A stretch of 5,927 nucleotides of DNA, taken from an uncultured Synergistia bacterium (lineage in GTDB: Bacteria > Eremiobacterota > SpSt-956 > JAKJGF01). Positions 1 through 5,927 of the stretch are shown here, piece after piece (the first letter of the stretch is position 1; every line of letters starts with the position of its first letter). The notes under the pieces were generated by a model, which saw only the letters and a list, made by a program, of their open reading frames with translations, searched no databases and was not told the DNA's origin. The DNA is taken from assembly GCA_937888925.1 (NCBI GenBank), contig CALARM010000631.1, forward strand, positions 1-5,927, in the 5' to 3' direction. A program made the position numbers and the translations under genes.

Positions 1-1969
1 ACCTCTCAATCATCCCCAGGTTTCTTTCAGACATGCAGAAATACATCAATCAGGTACAGGCTATGTTCTTACAGATTGTAACAGCACAAACGGAACTTTT
101 CTTAATAACCAGAGGGTAACAGGGACAGTTCCTTTAAATGTAAATGATTCAGTCCAGATTGGCCCATTTAAACTGATGTTTGACGGAGTAAGGCTTGCTC
201 AAATAAGTGAACATGGAAATATAAGGGTAGACATTGCAGGCCTCTCTGTTATAAGAGGCACTAAAAAGATATTAAATGATATATATCTATCCATAAAACC
301 ACAGGATTTTGTGGCCATAGTAGGTACATCCGGCGCAGGTAAATCGACGTTATTAAAAGCTCTCTGCGGTCTCTCTTTTGCGGAAGAAGGTGTTGTAAAG
401 GTCAATGGTGTTGATTTCTATGATAATTTTGAATCTTTTCGCTCCATTCTCGGCTATGTCCCGCAGGATGACATAATACATAAAGAATTGACTGTAGACA
501 GTGCCCTTAAATATGCGGGAGAATTGAGACTTCCTTCTGATACTACGGCAGAGGAAAGAAATAATATAGTAAATGATACCCTTGCCAAACTTGAAATGAC
601 TTCTCATGCCTATAAAGGAGTAAAATCCCTGAGCGGAGGCCAGAGAAAAAGAGTCAGCATCGGTGTGGAAATGCTTACCAATCCATCTCTTTTTTACCTG
701 GATGAACCTACGTCAGGACTTGACCCTGCCACGGAAAGAACCCTTATGCAACTTTTAAGAGACAGAGCCAAGCTGGATGGCAAAACAGTTCTCTGCGTAA
801 CTCATGTGACAAAAAATGTAGATCTCTGCGATAAAATTATAGTCATGGGAACAGGCGGTTATCTTACATTTTACGGTACACCTCACGAAGGGCTTAAATT
901 TTTCGGAGTGACGGATTTTACCGATATTTACGAAAATATTAAAACTCCCGATACTGCAAAGAAATGGTCGGAAAAGTTTTATACGTCCGAGTATTTTATA
1001 AAACATATAGACAGACCTCTTGCAGAAGTAGGACTATCTCTTTCTACCCCTCCGTCACCGTCAGGTGTAAAACAGGGGATAGGCCCTCATACCAATACTA
1101 CTTCTCCCATAAAACAGTTTATTACACTCCTCCGGAGATACTGGGAAATAAAGACAAAAGACATGGGTGCTCTCATATTTACTGCAATCACTCCTGCACT
1201 GGTATGTATTTTACTTGATATTACTTTTAAATCAGATGTTCTGAGCCTGGGGCAGGAAAACGGGAAGAATTTCGGTGATGCAACACAGCTTGTTTTTCTT
1301 CTCTGCTGTGTCGCTCTGTGGTTTGGTTCTTCCAATCCGTCCCTTGAGATTATTACTGAACTCCCGATTTATTTGCGGGAAAGAATGATAAATTTAAGAT
1401 TAATTCCCTATGTTATGTCAAAGGTACTTGTCCTGGGATTTGTGGGGCTTGTGCAGGCAATTCTTATGACAGTTGTTCTCCTTGTATATTTCAAAGAAAT
1501 GCCTGACAGTGCGGAAAAATTACTTCAATTTACAGGAGGCGTTTTTCTTGTTTTCCTTACGTCCATATGTCTCGGGTTATTCATATCGGCTCTTGCAAAT
1601 AAATCTGAAGTTGCCTCCAGTATATTGCCTATAGTGCTTGTTGCCCAGGTTATACTCTCAGGGGCTATAGTTCCCCTTGGAAAAATGAATCCCCCTCCTC
1701 AGATAGCGTCTTTCATTATGCCAAGCCGATGGGGTTTTACCATTATAGGAGAGACTCTCAGACTCGATGAACTTTTAGATAAATCGTTAGATAAATACGA
1801 ACCTATTTACGGGGATTTTGAAATGTCCTTCGGCCAGGGAGGACTCAATCCCTATGGTAATGATATAACATATGCCACGTGGGCATTGATTATTCTCGGT
1901 ATTGTATTTTTAATTTTCTGCTGTCTTGCTCTCTGGGAAAAAGAAAGCAGAAGAATTGATTTTATATAA
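1..1969 (+). CDS. FHA domain - ABCG-type ABC transporter fusion (5' end outside window)
   Basis: The frame is open from the left edge (first full codon at base 2) to TAA at 1967-1969, giving 655 visible residues. The ATG at 176 is internal: starting there would remove the FHA domain. Visible residues 1-62 are the C-terminal part of an FHA fold, with SFRH (8-11) and NSTNGTFLN (27-35), matching the family's SxxH and NGT phosphothreonine-binding motifs. Residues ~77-300 are an ABC ATPase: Walker A GTSGAGKST (108-116), Q-loop Gln155, signature LSGGQ (210-214), Walker B LFYLDE (230-235) and H-loop His268. A Ser/Thr/Pro-rich linker (~348-369) leads to six hydrophobic segments (~389-408, 428-444, 470-496, 511-531, 541-559, 626-645). 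ATPase-before-membrane order and the ELPIYLRER stretch before the third helix are ABCG/White-like. It probably works as a homodimer in the cytoplasmic membrane. The substrate is unknown; the FHA domain suggests control by the adjacent kinase. The N-terminus, including the usual GR of FHA and perhaps another domain, is not visible. Confidence 0.93.
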   Translation, partial: PLNHPQVSFRHAEIHQSGTGYVLTDCNSTNGTFLNNQRVTGTVPLNVNDSVQIGPFKLMFDGVRLAQISEHGNIRVDIAGLSVIRGTKKILNDIYLSIKPQDFVAIVGTSGAGKSTLLKALCGLSFAEEGVVKVNGVDFYDNFESFRSILGYVPQDDIIHKELTVDSALKYAGELRLPSDTTAEERNNIVNDTLAKLEMTSHAYKGVKSLSGGQRKRVSIGVEMLTNPSLFYLDEPTSGLDPATERTLMQLLRDRAKLDGKTVLCVTHVTKNVDLCDKIIVMGTGGYLTFYGTPHEGLKFFGVTDFTDIYENIKTPDTAKKWSEKFYTSEYFIKHIDRPLAEVGLSLSTPPSPSGVKQGIGPHTNTTSPIKQFITLLRRYWEIKTKDMGALIFTAITPALVCILLDITFKSDVLSLGQENGKNFGDATQLVFLLCCVALWFGSSNPSLEIITELPIYLRERMINLRLIPYVMSKVLVLGFVGLVQAILMTVVLLVYFKEMPDSAEKLLQFTGGVFLVFLTSICLGLFISALANKSEVASSILPIVLVAQVILSGAIVPLGKMNPPPQIASFIMPSRWGFTIIGETLRLDELLDKSLDKYEPIYGDFEMSFGQGGLNPYGNDITYATWALIILGIVFLIFCCLALWEKESRRIDFI

Positions 1970-1987
1970 AGGCTGATATTATCCTCT

Positions 1988-2008
1988 CGTCACGCGTCAC
2001 GCGTCACG
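1988..2008. repeat. Three perfect tandem copies of heptamer CGTCACG
   Basis: Units lie at 1988-1994, 1995-2001 and 2002-2008 with no mismatch. They are GC-rich in an AT-rich gap between the transporter and kinase genes. Each junction creates the palindrome ACGCGT, but the array as a whole cannot fold into a stem because the unit is not self-complementary. It resembles the short tandem 7-mer intergenic repeats known in some genomes (for example cyanobacterial STRR elements). Its role is unknown: it could be a dispersed repeat, a protein-binding site or a slippage product. Confidence 0.9.
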
Positions 2009-2018
2009 ATTTTATAAA

Positions 2019-2024
2019 AGGTGG
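2019..2024 (+). promoter_or_regulatory. Ribosome binding site AGGTGG that fixes the kinase start at 2030
   Basis: AGGTGG (within AAAAGGTGG) ends five bases before ATG 2030, ideal Shine-Dalgarno spacing. The in-frame GTG at 2021 lies inside this site and so cannot be the start it serves. The protein beginning MAIFCDKCG also starts directly into a zinc ribbon, as is usual for such domains. Confidence 0.88.
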
Positions 2025-2029
2025 TATTT

Positions 2030-4642
2030 ATGGCTATATTCTGTGATAAATGCGGTTATCAAAATAGAGATACTGCCAGATTCTGTAAAGGATGCGGCGG
2101 AGAAGTAATAGCAACTACATCGAGTGGCACTCTTCAGCCGGGCCTGATGCTTGACAGACGTTATGAAATAGTAAGAATGATTAAATCAGGCGGTATGGGT
2201 GCAGTTTATGAGGCTCTTGACATAAGGTTTGAAAAAACTCCCTGTGCAGTGAAAGAAATGCTGAGCCAGACAAGTGACCCGGCACAGCAGCAGTATATGA
2301 TTGATAGTTTTAAAAAAGAAGCAAAAATACTCAACTCTTTGAGACATCCGAACCTTCCTGTCGTAAGGGATTATTTTATTGAAGGAGGCCGTTATTATCT
2401 TGTAATGGATTTCGTAGACGGAAAAGATCTTGATACTATTATGAGATCTTACGGTACAGGAGGAGTTCCTGAAGCTATAGTAGTGGAATGGTCTTTAGAG
2501 ATACTTGAAGCTCTGGAATATCTTCATACCCAGAATCCTCCTATAGTCTACAGGGATTTGAAACCGGGAAATGTAATGGTCAGAAATTCCGATAAGAAGA
2601 TAATTCTTATAGATTTTGGCATAGCAAGAACTATAACCCCCGGCAGTGATACTATAAAGACAAGTATAGGTACTCCTGCTTTTTCACCTGAAGAAATATT
2701 TCAGGGAAGACCTGAACCAAGGTCGGACCTTTATTCCCTGGGGGCTACCATGCACTGTCTTCTTACCGGCCTTGTTCCTGTAACACCTTTTGCCTTCAAG
2801 CCTGTAAGACAGGTCAATCCTGCCGTATCTGCTGAACTGGAAGCAATTGTTATGTGTGCTCTTGCGATGAGTGCTTCTGACCGTTATGCAAGTGCCAGAC
2901 ATTTAAAGGATGCCCTTAAAAATTTAATTTCAGGACAGATTACTCCTTCTCCCACTGTGGCACAGGTTCAACCGCCTACCGTTCCATATCAGAGTATTCC
3001 CACGTATGCAGGCGCACAGGGTGTAATGCCATCTACCGGAGTTTCATCCTATCAACCTCCGCCTCCTCCGAGCGGTCAGATGAGACCTTCAGGTCAGTTA
3101 CCACCTACACAGGTTTCAGCCTATCAGGCTCCGCCTCCTCCGAGCGGTCAGATGAGGCCTTCAGGTCAGTTGCCATCTACACAGGTTTCAGCCTATCAGG
3201 TTCCGCCTCCTCCGAGCGGTCATATGAGGCCTTCAGGTCAGTTGCCGTCTACACAGGTTTCATCCTATCAACCTCCGCCTCCTCCGAGCGGTCAGATGAG
3301 ACCTTCAGGTCAGTTGCCGTCCACTCAGGTTCCAGCCTATCAGGCTCCGCCTCCTCCGGGCGGACAACTTCCTCATACTGTTCAGTCACCGTCTGTACCG
3401 CCGGGAACAGTGCCTTCTTATCCTGCTTCACCGGCCACACAACAGGCATCATATCAACAGGCTCAGATGGTGCAACCGGTGGCAGGGGGGGCGAAAAAAA
3501 AGGGATTTAACATTACAATACCTGTTATTGCCGTCATAGCTATTCTGTGTCTTGCAGGCATATATATTCATTTTTTCTCTCATGATGCGGCATATTATAT
3601 AAAAATTGCCGATGCAGCTCTGGAAGATAAGAATTATGCCAGTGCAAAACAAAATTATAATTATGCACTGGAAAAAGAGAAAAATAATGTAGCTGCTCTT
3701 ATGGGACTCGGGAAAAGCTGTCTTAAAACAGAGGATCCGAATGGTGCCATAGATTACTACTCCCGTGCTGTCACCATAGAGCCGGCTAATAAACCGGCCC
3801 TCACAGCACTTGTAGATTTATATATGGGAAGTAAACAATACAAACCGGCAAAGGAAAGCCTTGATAAACTTTATGATGCCGGAGAAAAGGATAAAGAGCA
3901 ATATCTTGAACTGGCAAAAAAATTCACTGCGGAAAAAGACAGCAAAAATGCTGCAGAGTGTTTTGAACAGGTGCTTAAAATAGACGGAAAAAATAAGGAA
4001 GCTATTAAATTTTTATCGAATTATTACATGAAAAATAATGACTATAGCAAGGCCATAGAATATAATGAAAAACTTCTCATTATAGAACCTTCAAATAAAG
4101 ATGGTACAGTAAATCTCGGCAATGGCTATTACAAAAAAGATAGTCCTGATTATAAAAAGGCAAATGAATATTTTCAGAAAGCTTTAAAGTTAAAACTTAC
4201 GTCTGATGAAAGGAAGAAAATTTCTTTAAACAGTTCTGACTGTTATCAGAAAATAGGAACAAATTTCCTTGATAAAAGAATGTATAAAGAAGCTGTAAAT
4301 AATTTCCTTAAGTCTCTGGATTTGAAAAAAGATAATAAAGAGGCAAAAAAAGGACTTGCTTTCTGTTATATAAAAGATGGGAAAGAACTTTTTGGCATGA
4401 AGCATTATGAAGAATCAAGAAGTAATTTCACTAAAGTTCTTGACCTCAATATCGGAGGACAGGAAGAAAAAAATGCAAAAGATTATATCGCAAAGATAGA
4501 CGAAGCTACCGCTCCTCCTCCTGTTTCCACCGGCGGTAACGGAAGACAATATGAACAGCCTTATTATGAGACTCCTTCATATCCTCCGTCAAATCAAAAT
4601 CCCGGAGGAGGCGGCGATGATTATGAAACTACGAATATTTAG
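2030..4642 (+). CDS. Membrane Ser/Thr protein kinase with N-terminal zinc ribbon and extracytoplasmic TPR domain
   Basis: This 870-residue protein starts at ATG 2030. Residues 5-22 form a CxxC-x10-CxxC zinc ribbon (Cys5, 8, 19, 22). Residues ~45-300 are a Hanks-type kinase: glycine loop KSGGMGAVY (52-60), ATP lysine Lys75, helix-C Glu97, catalytic loop YRDLKPGN (174-181, Asp176), DFG 195-197, activation segment to GTPAFSPEE (214-222) and DLYSLG (233-238). All main catalytic residues are present, so it is probably active. Residues ~301-488 are Pro/Gln/Ser-rich with 24-residue tandem repeats. KKK (489-491) precedes one membrane helix (~493-516), which predicts kinase inside and C-terminus outside. 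Residues ~520-825 hold about eight TPRs, followed by a Tyr/Pro/Gly-rich tail (827-870). The layout parallels PknB-type sensor kinases, with TPRs in place of PASTA repeats. The gene lies 60 bp after the FHA transporter and 15 bp before a secreted TPR protein, suggesting co-transcription. The natural partner is the FHA protein; the activating signal is unknown. Confidence 0.94.
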   Translation: MAIFCDKCGYQNRDTARFCKGCGGEVIATTSSGTLQPGLMLDRRYEIVRMIKSGGMGAVYEALDIRFEKTPCAVKEMLSQTSDPAQQQYMIDSFKKEAKILNSLRHPNLPVVRDYFIEGGRYYLVMDFVDGKDLDTIMRSYGTGGVPEAIVVEWSLEILEALEYLHTQNPPIVYRDLKPGNVMVRNSDKKIILIDFGIARTITPGSDTIKTSIGTPAFSPEEIFQGRPEPRSDLYSLGATMHCLLTGLVPVTPFAFKPVRQVNPAVSAELEAIVMCALAMSASDRYASARHLKDALKNLISGQITPSPTVAQVQPPTVPYQSIPTYAGAQGVMPSTGVSSYQPPPPPSGQMRPSGQLPPTQVSAYQAPPPPSGQMRPSGQLPSTQVSAYQVPPPPSGHMRPSGQLPSTQVSSYQPPPPPSGQMRPSGQLPSTQVPAYQAPPPPGGQLPHTVQSPSVPPGTVPSYPASPATQQASYQQAQMVQPVAGGAKKKGFNITIPVIAVIAILCLAGIYIHFFSHDAAYYIKIADAALEDKNYASAKQNYNYALEKEKNNVAALMGLGKSCLKTEDPNGAIDYYSRAVTIEPANKPALTALVDLYMGSKQYKPAKESLDKLYDAGEKDKEQYLELAKKFTAEKDSKNAAECFEQVLKIDGKNKEAIKFLSNYYMKNNDYSKAIEYNEKLLIIEPSNKDGTVNLGNGYYKKDSPDYKKANEYFQKALKLKLTSDERKKISLNSSDCYQKIGTNFLDKRMYKEAVNNFLKSLDLKKDNKEAKKGLAFCYIKDGKELFGMKHYEESRSNFTKVLDLNIGGQEEKNAKDYIAKIDEATAPPPVSTGGNGRQYEQPYYETPSYPPSNQNPGGGGDDYETTNI
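3041..3364 (+). repeat. 72-bp in-frame tandem repeats coding a proline-rich linker (4 full + 1 partial)
   Basis: Full units are at 3041-3112, 3113-3184, 3185-3256 and 3257-3328, with a partial fifth from 3329 to about 3364. Each full unit codes 24 residues of the pattern VS(S/A)YQxPPPPSGQMRPSG followed by QLPxTQ. The repeats sit between the kinase domain and the membrane helix, so they probably form a disordered cytoplasmic spacer. Every unit is a multiple of three, so copy number could change without breaking the frame. Confidence 0.95.
3496..3502 (+). other. Candidate slippery heptamer A AAA AAG in the kinase gene
   Basis: In the reading frame the lysine codons AAA AAA AAG (3494-3502) contain A AAA AAG in the phase used by -1 frameshift sites such as that of E. 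coli dnaX. The run is A8, preceded by a G7 tract (3485-3491). A -1 shift gives GGG ATT TAA, stopping at 3510, just before the membrane helix. I see no strong downstream stem-loop. Similar A-runs occur elsewhere in this AT-rich DNA, so activity is only a possibility. Confidence 0.3.
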
Positions 4643-4644
4643 TC

Positions 4645-4653
4645 GGAAGGGAG
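4645..4653 (+). promoter_or_regulatory. Ribosome binding site GGAAGGGAG of the secreted TPR gene
   Basis: The purine-rich stretch follows the kinase stop codon (TAG 4640-4642) by two bases. It precedes two adjacent ATGs, at 4658 (4-base gap) and 4661 (7-base gap). The second has the more usual spacing; choosing it changes the protein by only one Met. The 15-bp intergenic gap fits translation from a shared mRNA. Confidence 0.75.
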
Positions 4654-4657
4654 AATT

Positions 4658-5927
4658 ATGATGAAAGTAATATGTTCCTTATCAGTCTTTTTACTTATTA
4701 CTTTTGCCTTTGCTTTTTCGCAATCAGTAGATGAGTGGAATAAAAAAGGTATAAAATTATTTAACGAAGGAAGATATGAAGAAGCTATCAGATGTTATGA
4801 CGAAGCCCTTGCACTGAAACCGGATGCCTACAAAATATGGCTTAACAGAGGAAATGCCTGTTATAAACTCGGCTATTATGAAAAAGCCTGCGGGAGTTAT
4901 AATGAAGCTTTAAAATATAAACCTGATTTTATTCCTGCCTATACATCAAAAGGGAAGGCATTAAAAGAACTGAAAAGATATGATGATGCCATAGAATGTT
5001 TTAATAATGTTTTATATTTAAGCCCCGATGATGTAGAAGCCCGGAAACTTAAGGCAGAAATGGAAGAACTGAAAGCAAAATCCGCTTCGGCCGGAAAAAT
5101 TGAAGAATTAATGTATAAGGCAGATAGTTGTTATGATGATGGAAATTATGTGCAGGCAATAGCCTGTTATGATGCAGTTCTTGCCATTGATCCGAATAAT
5201 AAAGATGCCATTACGAGAAAAGCAAAAGCAGAGGTGCTGGCAACACAGAAGAAGGCTACTCCAAGACCTGCAGAACCTACAAAGGTGCCGACTAAAACAG
5301 CGAAAGAACTGACTGATATTGGTAACAGTTATCGTGATAAGGGGGATTATACGGAAGCTATTAAATATTATGATAAAGCACTGGACATTGACCCGAGAAA
5401 TGTTTCTACCTTATTTGATAAGGGGCTTGCTTTGATTTATTATGGAAAATATGAAGATGCAATAAAATATTATGATAAAGTTCTGGAGCTTAATCCTGAA
5501 TATCAAAATGCATGGAATAACAAGGGAGTTTGTTATAAAAATTTAGGTCTCTCTGAAAGTGCCTTGAATTGCTATGATAAGGAAATAGCAATTCATCCTT
5601 CCAATAAGCTGACATGGTCTAATAAAGGAGATATTTTAAGGGAACAAAAAAAATATGAAGAATCCATACAGTGTTATGATAAAGTCCTGGCCATTGATCC
5701 TGAAAATAAATCTGCCTGGGCTAATAAAGGAAGCAATTATAATTCTCTTGGTATATATGAAAGTGCTATTGACTGTTATGATAAGGCTCTGGAGATTGAT
5801 CCCGGTTATGACTGGGCATGGGGGTCCAAGGGACAGGTTTATGTTAAAAAAGAGGATTATGAAGAAGCTTTGAGATGTCTGGATAAGGCACTATCCTGTA
5901 ATCCTAAATATCAATGGGCATGGTATA
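4658..5927 (+). CDS. Exported TPR-repeat protein (3' end outside window)
   Basis: An uninterrupted frame runs from ATG 4658 (or 4661) to the right edge, with 423 codons visible and no stop. Residues 1-20 look like a Sec signal peptide: a Lys, a hydrophobic core (SVFLLITFAFAF), and likely cleavage around residues 19-22. There is no lipobox cysteine at the cleavage region, so a soluble periplasmic or secreted protein is likelier than a lipoprotein. The rest is TPR: three units at ~24-125, a charged spacer, one at ~148-181, a Lys/Pro/Thr-rich linker (~198-214), then at least six contiguous 34-residue units from ~215 to 418, with a further one starting. The last array has the consensus AWxNKG...AIxCYDKALEIDP. 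Such domains bind proteins or peptides; no catalytic domain is visible. The kinase upstream carries its own TPR array predicted to face the same compartment, so an interaction is plausible but unproven. A C-terminal domain could lie beyond the window. Confidence 0.9.
   Translation, partial: MMKVICSLSVFLLITFAFAFSQSVDEWNKKGIKLFNEGRYEEAIRCYDEALALKPDAYKIWLNRGNACYKLGYYEKACGSYNEALKYKPDFIPAYTSKGKALKELKRYDDAIECFNNVLYLSPDDVEARKLKAEMEELKAKSASAGKIEELMYKADSCYDDGNYVQAIACYDAVLAIDPNNKDAITRKAKAEVLATQKKATPRPAEPTKVPTKTAKELTDIGNSYRDKGDYTEAIKYYDKALDIDPRNVSTLFDKGLALIYYGKYEDAIKYYDKVLELNPEYQNAWNNKGVCYKNLGLSESALNCYDKEIAIHPSNKLTWSNKGDILREQKKYEESIQCYDKVLAIDPENKSAWANKGSNYNSLGIYESAIDCYDKALEIDPGYDWAWGSKGQVYVKKEDYEEALRCLDKALSCNPKYQWAWY

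Noticed and set aside
964..1218. 84-codon plus-strand frame inside the transporter gene
   Set aside because: It overlaps the well-supported ABC transporter frame and has no recognisable domain or ribosome binding site.
2013..2018. TATAAA as a -10 promoter box for the kinase gene
   Set aside because: It overlaps the ribosome binding site and lies only 11 bases from the start codon, so a transcript starting there would lack the site; no matching -35 element was seen.
2021..2029. GTG start for the kinase at 2021, adding three residues
   Set aside because: The GTG lies inside the AGGTGG ribosome binding site, which is ideally spaced for ATG 2030.
1970..2029. Rho-independent terminator between transporter and kinase genes
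   Set aside because: No GC-rich stem followed by a T-run is present; the heptamer array is direct, not inverted.
3249..3452. Minus-strand open frame opposite the proline-rich repeats
   Set aside because: It is a by-product of the in-frame 72-bp repeats, lacks a ribosome binding site and shows no protein character of its own.
4658..4730. Lipoprotein signal on the secreted TPR protein
   Set aside because: The only N-terminal Cys (residue 6) precedes the hydrophobic core, and none sits at the cleavage region.
5646..5653. A8 tract in the TPR gene as a second frameshift site
   Set aside because: It falls inside a regular repeat, where a shift would simply truncate the protein at no domain boundary. 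It serves better as a reminder that A-runs are common here.
5655..5873. 72-codon plus-strand frame near the right edge
   Set aside because: It is out of phase with, and wholly inside, the continuous TPR frame, whose repeat consensus is unmistakable.

Overview
The window is a compact, all-plus-strand stretch of AT-rich bacterial DNA holding three consecutive genes. Two of them run off the window edges. Base use (AT-rich third positions, AGA and ATA codons, many AAA lysines), the domain shuffling (FHA-ABC fusion, zinc-ribbon kinase, long TPR arrays) and the clear Shine-Dalgarno sites point to a bacterium, probably from a poorly sampled, possibly anaerobic lineage. No marker gene is present, so I do not name a phylum.

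Layout: (1) Bases 1-1969 are the 3' part of a gene for an FHA domain fused to an ABCG-type half-transporter (ATPase followed by six membrane helices). The frame is open through the left edge, so the protein's N-terminus lies outside. (2) Bases 1970-2029 are a 60-bp gap containing three perfect head-to-tail copies of the heptamer CGTCACG, then a strong ribosome binding site. (3) Bases 2030-4642 encode an 870-residue mosaic kinase: N-terminal zinc ribbon, Hanks-type Ser/Thr kinase, a proline-rich linker with 24-residue tandem repeats, one membrane helix, about eight TPRs and a Tyr/Pro/Gly-rich tail. (4) After 15 bp, base 4658 begins a gene for a protein with a signal peptide and at least nine or ten TPRs. 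It is still open at the right edge (423 codons visible).

How they may fit together (inference): FHA domains bind phosphothreonine, so the FHA-ABC transporter is a natural target or docking partner for the kinase encoded next to it. The predicted topology of the kinase places its TPR array outside the cytoplasmic membrane, where PknB-type kinases carry PASTA sensor repeats. The downstream protein is also predicted to be exported and is almost wholly TPR. The set reads as a candidate transmembrane phospho-signalling and export module in which external TPR contacts tune kinase activity and the phosphorylation state controls the transporter. The parts are recognisable; the combined system is a hypothesis.

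No RNA genes, CRISPR arrays, insertion sequences, convincing promoters or terminators were seen, and no stretch over 300 bases lacks a gene.
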